Counted from the first letter of the stretch, positions 1-6,243 are shown. The stretch is DNA of 10,045 nt from an uncultured Lysobacteraceae bacterium (GCA_946482585.1 CAMLSI010000171.1:1-10045); one strand, 5' to 3'. The notes: generated by a model from the sequence alone, not told the origin. Numbers and translations: made by a program.

Positions 1-1993
1 ACTTGTTGAACAGCCACGCCAGCGTGCCGGAGAAGATGCCTTCCACCGACACCACGACATCGCCGGTATCCAACAGGTCGCGCAATGTGGAGATCACCGG
101 CAGGCCCGCGCCGACCGTCGCCTCGTAGCGGAAGCGCGCGCCGCTGGTCGATGCCGCCTCGCGGATCGCGTGGTAGCGCTCGAGTGCGCCGGCGCCGGCC
201 TGCTTGTTCGGGGTGACCACGTGGATGCCGGCGGCGAGCCACTCCGCGTAGCGGTCCGCCACGAGCGGACTCGCGCTGCAATCCACGATCACCGCGTGCG
301 GCATGTGCGCCGACAGCAGGTGCTGGGTGAAGCGGTCGAGATCGGTGGCTTGCGTGCTGGCGTCGAAGCGCGCGCGCCAGTCGTCGCCCAGCGAGCGCTC
401 GTCCAGCAGCATCTTGCTGCTCGAGGCGACGGCCCGAAGACGCAGGTCAAGATTGGCCTTGGCGAGCAGTTGCGGTTGCTCGGCACGCAGCTGCTCGATC
501 AGCGCCGCGCCCACGTTGCCCGGCCCGATCACGCCGATGGCGAAGGTCTGCGGCGACAGCCAGAACCCGGCGTGCGCGGCACGCAAGGCCTTGGTGGCAT
601 CGGCACTGTCGATGGCCACGGAGATGTTCCGCTCCGACGAGCCCTGGGCGATTGCCAGAATGTTGACCTGGGCGTGGCCCAGTGCGCCGAACAGCCGCGC
701 CGAGACGCCCGGCGTGCCGGCCATGCCGTCGCCGACCGCAGCCAGCACGCTGACGCCGTCGCGACGCTGGACGCGCTGGATCTGGCGGGTATCGAGTTCG
801 TGGGCGAAGGCGTCCAGCAATGCAGCCTGTCCTTTCGCCGCCTCACTGGCCTTGACCACGCAGCAGATCGAATGCTCCGACGAGCCTTGCGAAATCATCA
901 CCACCGACACGTGCGCATTGCGCAACGCGGCGAAGACGCGCTCGGCCGTGCCGGGCACGCCGATCAGGCCGGTGCCCTCCAGGTTCAGCAAGGCCAGGTC
1001 GGCGCTCAGCGTCAGTCCCTTCACCGGGCCGACGGCGTCGCGTTCGGCGGTGATTCGCGTGCCCGGGTGTTCCGGATGGAAGGTGTTGCGGATGATGATC
1101 GGTAGGCCGCGCTCCATCGCCGGCGACATGGTCTGCGGATGCACGACCTTGGCGCCGAAGTAGGCCAGTTCGCAGGCTTCGTGATACGACAGCGCCGCGA
1201 GCGGCACGGCTTCGGGCACCAGGCGCGGATCGGCCGACAGCACGCCGTCGACGTCGGTCCAGATGTGGAGTTCCTGCGCCTTGAACAGCGCCGCGAAGAT
1301 CGCGCCGGAATAGTCGCTGCCGTTGCGGCCGAGGGTGGTGATGCGATTGGCGGTATCGCGCGCGACGAAACCGGTGATGACGATCCTCGCGGCCGGATTC
1401 GCGTCGCGCCAGCGGGCGAGGCGCGCTTCGCTCTGCGGCCAGTCGACGGCGACGCCGAGGTCGCCGTGATGCACGACGAGCACGTCGCGCGCATCGAGCA
1501 TCGCCACGTCTTCGCCGAGCGCGCGCAGGTGTTCGCTGAGCAATCGCGCCGAATAGACCTCGCCGAGTCCCTGCACGCGTTCGACCGCTTCGCGCGTCGG
1601 CGTGCCGAGTACGGCGAGCGCATTCAGCAGCTGGGCGAGTTCGTCGAACTCGCGGCGCAGCCACTGCGCCGTCGCCGGTGCGGCATCGCCGAGCAATTCC
1701 CCGGTGGTGCGCAGATGCCGCTCGCACAGCGCCTGCCATGGCGTGCGCCAGTCGGCGCCGTCGGCGGCGGTGTGAGCGAGCGCGATCAGCGCGTCGGTGA
1801 CGCCTTTCATCGCCGAGACGACGGTGGCCTGCACGGCTTCGCTGCGCGCGCGCAGCAGATCGCCGACGTGGCGGTAGCGCGCCGCATCGGCGACGGACGA
1901 GCCGCCGAATTTGTGCGCGACGACGGAAACGGAATCGGCCGCGACCGAGACGGCCGGGCGGTGGTCCTGCAATGCGACAGCGGGCGAACTCAT
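1..1993 (-). CDS. thrA: Bifunctional aspartokinase/homoserine dehydrogenase I (ThrA), 3' end cut by window edge
   Basis: The enzyme catalyses two steps of the aspartate pathway in the cytosol: ATP-dependent phosphorylation of aspartate, and NAD(P)H reduction of aspartate semialdehyde to homoserine. Reading from the ATG at 1993 gives an uninterrupted frame of 664 codons. The aspartokinase domain begins at residues 28-34 (KFGGSSV) and has the nucleotide/substrate motif TTLGRNGSDYSG at 219-230, then WTDVDGV at 245-251. Two ACT-type regulatory segments follow, with ISQGSSEHSI near 367-376 and IAQGSSERNI near 448-457. The homoserine dehydrogenase Rossmann motif is GPGNVG (490-495), with VTPNK further on and VGAGLPVI at 627-634. 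E. coli ThrA is about 820 residues, so roughly 160 residues lie beyond the edge. GGAGG lies four bases before the ATG. The leader peptide upstream suggests amino-acid-dependent control, and thrB/thrC would be expected next, outside the window. The N-terminus is about 20 residues longer than E. coli ThrA before KFGG. Confidence 0.97.
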   Translation of the reverse strand, partial: MSSPAVALQDHRPAVSVAADSVSVVAHKFGGSSVADAARYRHVGDLLRARSEAVQATVVSAMKGVTDALIALAHTAADGADWRTPWQALCERHLRTTGELLGDAAPATAQWLRREFDELAQLLNALAVLGTPTREAVERVQGLGEVYSARLLSEHLRALGEDVAMLDARDVLVVHHGDLGVAVDWPQSEARLARWRDANPAARIVITGFVARDTANRITTLGRNGSDYSGAIFAALFKAQELHIWTDVDGVLSADPRLVPEAVPLAALSYHEACELAYFGAKVVHPQTMSPAMERGLPIIIRNTFHPEHPGTRITAERDAVGPVKGLTLSADLALLNLEGTGLIGVPGTAERVFAALRNAHVSVVMISQGSSEHSICCVVKASEAAKGQAALLDAFAHELDTRQIQRVQRRDGVSVLAAVGDGMAGTPGVSARLFGALGHAQVNILAIAQGSSERNISVAIDSADATKALRAAHAGFWLSPQTFAIGVIGPGNVGAALIEQLRAEQPQLLAKANLDLRLRAVASSSKMLLDERSLGDDWRARFDASTQATDLDRFTQHLLSAHMPHAVIVDCSASPLVADRYAEWLAAGIHVVTPNKQAGAGALERYHAIREAASTSGARFRYEATVGAGLPVISTLRDLLDTGDVVVSVEGIFSGTLAWLFNK

Positions 1994-1996
1994 GCA

Positions 1997-2062
1997 GCCT
2001 CCGTGGAGGCCCCGCTTCTCAGGATCCGGGCATCGCCCCGCATCCTGTTGAGGTGCGGGGCC
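1997..2062 (-). promoter_or_regulatory. thrA leader RNA: alternative hairpins, one enclosing the Shine-Dalgarno
   Basis: On the minus-strand RNA between the leader stop and thrA, the segment GGCCCCGCA (2062 to 2054) has two possible partners. The near one is TGCGGGGC (2042 to 2035), giving an 8-bp stem extended by CCT/AGG. The far one is GCGGGGCC (2015 to 2008). A third hairpin, GCCTC-CACG-GAGGC (2010 to 1997), buries most of the GGAGG ribosome-binding site of thrA. The far pairing overlaps the upstream arm of this sequestering hairpin by three bases, so the two compete. The near stem has no following U run, so it is not a textbook intrinsic terminator. The pairings are read directly from sequence; the regulatory role is inferred from the threonine-rich leader upstream. 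Confidence 0.55.
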
Positions 2063-2077
2063 GTTTGCGTAAGAAAC

Positions 2078-2203
2078 CTATTCGCGCACGACTCGCCGCA
2101 CCACGGTAGTGGTGGACGTCGTAATCGTCGTACCGGAGCCAATGCCGCAGGACGCCGCGGGAGCGGGCGTGCAGGTCGGGCAGTGGCGGTTCGGTGTGCG
2201 CAT
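2078..2203 (-). CDS. thrL: thr operon leader peptide (threonine-rich, 41 aa)
   Basis: A 41-codon frame runs from ATG at 2203 to TAG at 2078 and ends 84 bases before thrA. Residues 25-33 read TTITTSTTT, i.e. seven Thr and one Ile in nine codons, followed by VVRRVVRE. The density of Thr codons, with Ile among them, directly upstream of thrA is the hallmark of thr-operon leader peptides: ribosome stalling on these codons when charged tRNA-Thr or tRNA-Ile is scarce reports amino acid supply. The Thr codons are mixed (ACG, ACC, ACT). A small hairpin, CACCAC-TACC-GTGGTG, lies in the Thr/Val codons and could be the pause hairpin. No good Shine-Dalgarno is visible before the ATG. It is longer than E. 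coli ThrL (21 aa). No homology search was done; the call rests on position and composition. Confidence 0.8.
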   Translation of the reverse strand: MRTPNRHCPTCTPAPAASCGIGSGTTITTSTTTVVRRVVRE

Positions 2204-2211
2204 GAGCGTCG

Positions 2212-2241
2212 AGTGGACCGGAAGCGCGGCCGGCGTGTCAA
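2212..2241 (-). promoter_or_regulatory. Candidate promoter of the thr leader/thrA transcript
   Basis: A perfect TTGACA -35 hexamer (2241 to 2236) is followed after 18 bases by TCCACT (2217 to 2212), a poor -10 with three of six matches. The predicted transcription start would fall near 2205, only a few bases before the leader ATG at 2203, so the leader peptide would be translated from an almost leaderless RNA. This would fit the absence of a Shine-Dalgarno there. The -35 match is clear; the -10 and the start are uncertain. Confidence 0.4.
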
Positions 2242-2248
2242 GCACCCG

Positions 2249-2264
2249 CGCGGCATAAGCCGCG
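2249..2264 (-). terminator. GC hairpin after rnd, possible terminator without U-tract
   Basis: The minus strand reads CGCGGC-TTAT-GCCGCG, a perfect 6-bp stem with a four-base loop, located 23 bases after the rnd stop codon and 7 bases before the TTGACA of the candidate thr promoter. No T-run follows. The position between one gene end and the next promoter suits an end-of-transcript structure, but sequence alone cannot show termination. Confidence 0.35.
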
Positions 2265-2286
2265 TCGGGGCACCGGCCGGATCGCG

Positions 2287-3384
2287 TCAGAGTTTGGCCG
2301 TCAGCGCATCGAACAGCAGCGTCTTGCGCCAGCCCTCGAGCGCTTCGGGCCAGGCGCCGTCGAAGACCAGCACTTCGAGGTGGCGGCGCGCGCAGAGCAG
2401 GCCGTCGGGGATGTCGATCTCGGTCGCGATCGCGACGACGGATTCCTTCATGGCCGAGATCGTTCGTTTCTGCGCCGGCGTCGGCAGCGGGAAAGCCGGC
2501 GCGAAATCGAGTTCCTCGGGCGCGAGCGGCTCGACCAGCACGTTCAGCAGTTCGTCGCGCTGCGCGCCGCGCAGCGCGCGCAGGCCCTTGGCGCGCCGGA
2601 ACAGTTCGTCGATGTCGCTGGGTGGATTTGTGGCGAAATCCATAATGTGTGCATCGTCGAGCAGCCACGGGCGTGGTTTGTCGATGCGGCGCGCGGTGGC
2701 TTCGCGCCAGAGCAGCACGCGGCGCAGCAGCGCCTGGCGTTCGCGCGGCCAGTCGGCGGCGCTCTTGAAGCTGCGCTGCGGCTGCGGGTCGCCGTCGCGG
2801 CTGCGCGCCTTCTGCAGCAGGCGCCGGCAGTCCTCGGCGTGCCAGTCGCGGCGGCCGCGCTGCGCGAGACGCGCGTCGAGCTCCGCATGCAGCGCGGGCA
2901 GATGGACCACGTCCTGCGCCGCGTACTCGAGCTGTTCGGCGCTGAGCGGACGGCGCAGCCAGTCCGAGCGCGTCTCGGCCTTGGGAAGATCGATGCCGGT
3001 GATCGCGGCGACGAGCTTCTGGTAGCTCAGGCCGGCGCCGAGCCCGGTCATCGCGGCGGCGATCTGGGTGTCGAACAGCTGGCCTATGCCGGCCGGTACG
3101 GCGTCGGCGAGCGCTTCGAGGTCTTCGCTCGCGCTGTGCATGACGCAGGTGTTGGCCGGGTCGGCGAGCAGCGGACCCAGCGCCGCGACGCCGTTCAGCG
3201 CGAGCGGATCGAGCAGTGCGATCTCGTCCTCGAGATTGACCTGCACCAGCGCCAGGCGCGGGTAGAAGGTGTCGATGCGCATGAACTCGGTGTCGAGTCC
3301 GATCAGGCGGACGGGCGTATGGCGCGCGACGAGCGCGGCAGCGGCTTCGGGCTGCGCAATCCAGTGGTGCACGCAGAACTCCAT
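2287..3384 (-). CDS. rnd: Ribonuclease D (3'-5' exoribonuclease)
   Basis: RNase D trims the 3' ends of tRNA precursors and other small RNAs in the cytosol. From the ATG at 3384 the protein has 365 residues, close to E. coli RNase D (375). The DEDDy exonuclease signature is complete: DTEF (residues 31-34, Asp31 and Glu33), Asp88 in SASEDLEAL, and the third motif with Tyr154 and Asp158 in YAAQDVVHLPAL. SYQKLV and DWLRRPLSAEQLEYA are typical of the family. An HRDC RNA-binding domain follows at about 205-285 (RRVLLWREATARRIDKPRPWLL), then a second helical region to the end. The frame also allows a GTG six codons upstream (3402); I prefer the ATG because family members start just before the HWI segment. 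Neither start has a clear Shine-Dalgarno. The gene is divergent from the FGE-like gene, with 83 bases between starts. Confidence 0.95.
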   Translation of the reverse strand: MEFCVHHWIAQPEAAAALVARHTPVRLIGLDTEFMRIDTFYPRLALVQVNLEDEIALLDPLALNGVAALGPLLADPANTCVMHSASEDLEALADAVPAGIGQLFDTQIAAAMTGLGAGLSYQKLVAAITGIDLPKAETRSDWLRRPLSAEQLEYAAQDVVHLPALHAELDARLAQRGRRDWHAEDCRRLLQKARSRDGDPQPQRSFKSAADWPRERQALLRRVLLWREATARRIDKPRPWLLDDAHIMDFATNPPSDIDELFRRAKGLRALRGAQRDELLNVLVEPLAPEELDFAPAFPLPTPAQKRTISAMKESVVAIATEIDIPDGLLCARRHLEVLVFDGAWPEALEGWRKTLLFDALTAKL

Positions 3385-3467
3385 TCGGGGCGTGCAGGGC
3401 ACGCGGTTGTCAGGCAGAACGCGTTAGCCTAAGGTCAGTTGCCCTTGCTGTCACATTCGCCGAGCGC

Positions 3468-5381
3468 ATGGCTGGTCCCGAAAACGTCCGCAAACAGACC
3501 ACCTGGGGCGGAGCTGCGGGTATCGCGTTGCTCGGATTTGCGCTGGTCTACCGGTTTTTCCCCGAAGTGATCCACGTATCGCCGGGCCAGCGGCCGACCA
3601 GCCTGCCCGTGCGCACGACGGCGCCGCCGCCGCCGATCGACGTGCGCGAGAACCTGCCCGCGATCGTCGACTTCGGCCCGCCGCGCGAGCTCGCCGGCGA
3701 GCCGGTGCCGGAAGTGCCGGCCGAACCCGAAGTGCCCGCGACCGAGCGCATCACGGCGCTGCTCGCGCAGGCCGACAAGGCGTTCGCCGACGGAAATCTG
3801 TTCGATCCGCCCGACGGCAATGCGCTCGTGCTGTATCGCAAGGTGCTCGACGAGGACAAGACCAACCGCCGCGCGCGCAGCGGACTGGCGGCCGTGCAGG
3901 ATCGCCTGCTCGCCGACATCGCCGCGGCGCTCGACGCCGGCGACATCGACGGAGCCGAGCGCGTCCTCGCCGGCCTGGACAAGGTGCCGCACGAGGCGGC
4001 GCGTTTCGCCAACCTGCGCGCGCGGGTCGCGCTCGCGCGCCAGGTCGAGCCGTTGCTCGCCGAAGCCGCCGAACTGTTCAAGCAGGGCAAGAGCCTGGAG
4101 CCGGCCGGCGCCAGCGCGCTCGACGTCTATCGCCGCGTGCGCGAGGTCGATCCCGGCAACGAACTCGCGCGGCAGGGGCTGGAACAGATCCAGCGCAGCG
4201 TGCTCGAACGCGCGCTCGCCGCCGTGGCCAGGGACGATTTCGCCGCGGCGGACGCCGTCCTCGCGCAGGCCGCGACGATCGAGCCGGGCTCGCAGCAATT
4301 GCTCGATACGCGCACGCGCACCGAAGGCGTGCGCCGGCAGCGCGCCGAGACCGTGCTCGCGCAGGCGCAGTCCGCGCTCGATTCGGGCAACGCCGACCTG
4401 GCCGAGCGGCTCGCGCAGCAGGCGCAGGGCATCAGCGCCGATCTGCCCGGCGTCGACGAATTCCAGGATCGCCTGCGCAACGCGCGGCTCTACGCGAGCC
4501 TGCGTCCGGGCCAGCTCATCAACGATCCGTTCCTCGACCGCGCCGGCTCGGCGCCGGCCGTGCTCGTCGTGCCGACCGGCAAGTTCCTCATGGGGTCGCC
4601 CGACAGCGAAGAAGGCCATCGCAACGCCGAAGGGCCGCAGCGCGAAGTCGTCATCGACAGCGGTTTCGCGCTCGGCCGCAGCGAAGTGTCCGTCGGCGAA
4701 TTCCGCGAGTTCATCCGGGCGACCGGCCATCGCACCACGGCCGAAGCCGAAGGTGCCTCGAGCGTCTACGACGAGAACTCGGGCCGCATGGTCGACGGCC
4801 GCGGCGTCACCTGGCAGGACGACTACCGCGGCCGCCGTGCGGCCGACAATCTGCCGGTCGTGCACGTGAGCTGGGATGACGCGAGCGCGTATCTCGCCTG
4901 GCTCACCGAGCGCACCGGCAAGAAATACCGGCTGCCGTCCGAGGCCGAGTACGAATACGCGCTGCGCGCCGGCTCGATCACGCGCTTTCCCTGGGGCGAC
5001 GGCGATCCGATGCGCGTGGTCGGCAATTTCACCGGCGCCGGCGACCGTTCGCCTGCGCATCGCACCTGGCGCAAAGGCTTCGCGCGCTATACCGACGATT
5101 TCTGGGGACCGGCGCCGGTACGCACGTTCCCGGCGAATCCGTTCGGTTTCCACGATCTCGACGGCAACGTATCGGAATGGGTCGAGGACTGCTGGCACGA
5201 CACCTATATCCGCGCGCCGCGCGACAGCCGCGCATGGATCAATCCGGGCTGCGAACGCCACGTCGTGCGCGGCGGCTCCTGGGGCTCCGACCCGGATCAG
5301 GTGCGCTCCGCGTTCCGCCTGTCGGCGCTGACGACGACGCGCAGCGGGCGCGTCGGTTTTCGGGTCGCGCGGGATCTGTGA
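3468..5381 (+). CDS. Membrane-anchored protein with TPR-like repeats and a C-terminal FGE/SUMF1-type domain lacking catalytic cysteines
   Basis: The 637-residue protein has three parts. Residues 13-31 form one hydrophobic segment with no lipobox, preceded by Arg8-Lys9, so a periplasmic body is likely. Residues 40-92 are Pro/Glu-rich and probably disordered. Residues 93-340 are alpha-helical TPR-like repeats with an internal duplication. Residues 361-637 are a formylglycine-generating-enzyme sulfatase-type (SUMF1/EgtB/PvdO superfamily) domain: GKFLMGSP 371-378, PVVHVSWDDASAYLAWL 463-479, YRLPSEAEYEYALRAG 487-502, FPWGD 507-511, FGFHDLDGNVSEWVEDCW 559-576, VVRGGSWGS 599-607 and VGFRVARDL 629-637. 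True FGE carries two copper-binding cysteines just after GGS; here that stretch is GGSWGSDPDQVRSAFRLS, with no cysteine, so sulfatase activation is unlikely. Its only cysteines are Cys575 and Cys595. The real role is unknown; ligand binding or envelope signalling is conceivable. No obvious Shine-Dalgarno precedes the ATG. Confidence 0.9.
   Translation: MAGPENVRKQTTWGGAAGIALLGFALVYRFFPEVIHVSPGQRPTSLPVRTTAPPPPIDVRENLPAIVDFGPPRELAGEPVPEVPAEPEVPATERITALLAQADKAFADGNLFDPPDGNALVLYRKVLDEDKTNRRARSGLAAVQDRLLADIAAALDAGDIDGAERVLAGLDKVPHEAARFANLRARVALARQVEPLLAEAAELFKQGKSLEPAGASALDVYRRVREVDPGNELARQGLEQIQRSVLERALAAVARDDFAAADAVLAQAATIEPGSQQLLDTRTRTEGVRRQRAETVLAQAQSALDSGNADLAERLAQQAQGISADLPGVDEFQDRLRNARLYASLRPGQLINDPFLDRAGSAPAVLVVPTGKFLMGSPDSEEGHRNAEGPQREVVIDSGFALGRSEVSVGEFREFIRATGHRTTAEAEGASSVYDENSGRMVDGRGVTWQDDYRGRRAADNLPVVHVSWDDASAYLAWLTERTGKKYRLPSEAEYEYALRAGSITRFPWGDGDPMRVVGNFTGAGDRSPAHRTWRKGFARYTDDFWGPAPVRTFPANPFGFHDLDGNVSEWVEDCWHDTYIRAPRDSRAWINPGCERHVVRGGSWGSDPDQVRSAFRLSALTTTRSGRVGFRVARDL
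3759..4322 (+). repeat. Internal duplication of ~90-residue TPR-like unit in the FGE-like protein
   Basis: Residues 98-187 and 196-285 align end to end with a 98-residue offset. LLAQADKAFADGN pairs with LLAEAAELFKQGK, NALVLYRKVLDEDKTNRRARSGL with SALDVYRRVREVDPGNELARQGL, and DIDGAERVLAGL with DFAAADAVLAQA. A third, half-length copy (about 294-338, QSALDSGNADLAERLAQQAQ) matches the second half of the unit. The similarity is at the protein level, so this is an old domain duplication rather than a recent DNA repeat. Confidence 0.75.
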
Positions 5382-5496
5382 CGCGAGCGAGTTCGCCGCG
5401 CGAGCGACGCTCTCGAGCCGGAAAAGCGCCCGGTACCCGGAGCGCCGGAAACCAATGTCCTTGAATCGGCGTTTGCGCGGGCGCGGCAAGAGCGGC

Positions 5497-5524
5497 TTGC
5501 GCTCTGCGCTGCAGCATGTATGAT
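5497..5524 (+). promoter_or_regulatory. Candidate promoter of the TetR gene
   Basis: TTGCGC (5497-5502) and TATGAT (5519-5524, five of six matches to the -10 consensus) are separated by 16 bases. The start of transcription would be near 5531-5534, at the ATG of the TetR gene, implying a leaderless mRNA. The -10 lies wholly inside the palindrome at 5519-5534, so a bound repressor would block polymerase. The -35 is weak. Confidence 0.45.
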
Positions 5525-5534
5525 GGGCATCATA
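5519..5534 (+). promoter_or_regulatory. TetR autoregulatory operator (palindrome copy 1)
   Basis: TATGATG-GG-CATCATA is a perfect inverted repeat with 7-bp arms and a two-base centre. It covers the predicted -10 hexamer and touches the A of the chosen TetR start codon. The same motif, with 14 of 16 bases identical, recurs at 6149-6164 upstream of the SDR gene. Recurrence of one palindrome at both promoters beside a TetR gene strongly suggests the repressor's own binding site. Confidence 0.7.
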
Positions 5535-6106
5535 TGAAACGTGCCGCCGTCCGCTCAAAGGAAGTCACCCACGAACGCATCGTCGAGACTGCCGCACGTG
5601 CGATCCGGCGCAGCGGGTATGACGGCACCAGCGTGGCCGACATCATGAAAGAGGCCGGCCTCACGCACGGCGGTTTCTATGCTCACTTCGCGTCGCGGGA
5701 TGCCATGCTGGCCGAAGCCGCGGATCGCGCCGGCGCCGAGGCGGTCGCCATGTCGACGCGTATCGCCGCCGCCGCGCCGCCGGAGCAGGCGCTGCAGGCG
5801 CTGCTTGGCGCCTATCTCTCTCGGATGCATCTGGAAGGCATCGAAACGGGTTGCCCGGTCGCTGCCCTGGGCTCGGAGATGCCGCGCCAGGCGCCTGAGG
5901 TGCGGCGGGCGGCGACGCGCCGCATCAAGGAAATGATCGATGTGATTGCCCGCCAGTCGCCCGACTGGGGACAGCCGGGCGCGCACGAGCGCGCGCTGGT
6001 CACCGTGGCCACGATGGTCGGGACCTTGGTGCTCGCACGCGCCGTCGACGACCCCAAACTTGCCGATGCGCTGCGGAATGCGGCGCTGACCCGACTGGCC
6101 CCTTAG
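5534..6106 (+). CDS. TetR/AcrR-family transcriptional regulator (NemR/LmrA-YxaF-like C-terminal part)
   Basis: From the ATG at 5534 the protein has 190 residues. The N-terminal helix-turn-helix spans about 12-55, with TSVADIMKEAGLTHGGFYAHF (32-52) as the signature, followed by SRDAMLAEA. The C-terminal ligand domain has the motif TGCPVAALGSEMP at 106-118, seen in TetR proteins that often sit beside oxidoreductases. Cys107 is the only cysteine and appears to fall where the electrophile sensor Cys106 of E. coli NemR lies, although the overall alignment is loose. An ATG at 5516 is in frame, but the operator covers it and the predicted promoter would start transcription after it, so I chose 5534; neither has a Shine-Dalgarno. 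The SDR and MDR genes follow on the same strand and share its operator, so local repression of these genes and of itself is likely. The inducer is unknown. Confidence 0.9.
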   Translation: MKRAAVRSKEVTHERIVETAARAIRRSGYDGTSVADIMKEAGLTHGGFYAHFASRDAMLAEAADRAGAEAVAMSTRIAAAAPPEQALQALLGAYLSRMHLEGIETGCPVAALGSEMPRQAPEVRRAATRRIKEMIDVIARQSPDWGQPGAHERALVTVATMVGTLVLARAVDDPKLADALRNAALTRLAP

Positions 6107-6146
6107 AGCGGATGCGCCGGCGTCGTTCCCCATTTTTTCGACCGAT

Positions 6147-6166
6147 AATATGATGATCATAATATT
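6147..6166 (+). promoter_or_regulatory. Second TetR operator, upstream of the SDR-MDR genes (palindrome copy 2)
   Basis: AATATGATGATCATAATATT is a 20-base inverted repeat with nine of ten base pairs matching across the centre. Its core, 6149-6164, differs from the operator at 5519-5534 in one arm base plus one centre base. TATGAT (6149-6154) and CATAAT (6158-6163) inside it resemble -10 hexamers, so the operator probably overlaps the promoter of the SDR gene, giving a 5' untranslated region of roughly 75-85 bases. It is an AT-rich island in GC-rich DNA, 41 bases after the TetR stop codon. Confidence 0.7.
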
Positions 6167-6181
6167 CAAAGCCTAATGACC

Positions 6182-6210
6182 GGAACGCCGCTGCGCTGCA
6201 GCGGCGTCCC
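6182..6210 (+). other. Strong GC hairpin in the TetR-SDR gap
   Basis: ACGCCGCTG-CGCTG-CAGCGGCGT forms a 9-bp perfect stem with a five-base loop (6185-6207). After one mismatch it extends by two more G-C pairs. It begins about 15 bases after the second operator and ends 33 bases before the SDR start codon. No T-run follows. If transcription starts at the operator, it lies in the 5' untranslated region of the SDR-MDR mRNA; it may instead end TetR transcripts or stabilise the message. Confidence 0.5.
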
Positions 6211-6243
6211 GATGACTTGTGACCACCCACCGAAGGCATTCCC

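Noticed and set aside
1139..3025. A 628-codon open frame on the plus strand across thrA, the leader and rnd
   Set aside because: It runs antisense through two clear genes and their control region, with no motif; its composition is that of a GC-rich shadow.
3403..3467. Small palindrome TTAGCCTAA (3424-3432) between rnd and the FGE-like gene as an operator
   Set aside because: It is only four bases per arm, does not recur in the window, and such matches are expected by chance.
5425..5455. Hairpin that reads GCGC-bulge-CCGG-GTA-CCGG-GCGC followed by TTTT on the minus strand
   Set aside because: No minus-strand gene ends there. On the plus strand, where the FGE-like gene ends, it has no T-run, and the stem is short and bulged.
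5382..5515. Possible small gene or RNA in the gap after the FGE-like gene
   Set aside because: I found no frame with a start, ribosome-binding site and gene-like composition, and no strong structure; it appears to be ordinary spacer plus the TetR promoter.
3435..5558. A 707-codon open frame on the minus strand, opposite the FGE-like gene
   Set aside because: It is Arg/Ala/Val-rich low-complexity translation with no recognisable domain, lies antisense to a well-supported gene, and is the usual shadow in GC-rich DNA.
6107..6138. T-run (6133-6138) after the TetR stop as an intrinsic terminator
   Set aside because: The sequence before it offers only a GCGCC/GGCGT self-complement with no loop, so no convincing stem precedes the T-run.
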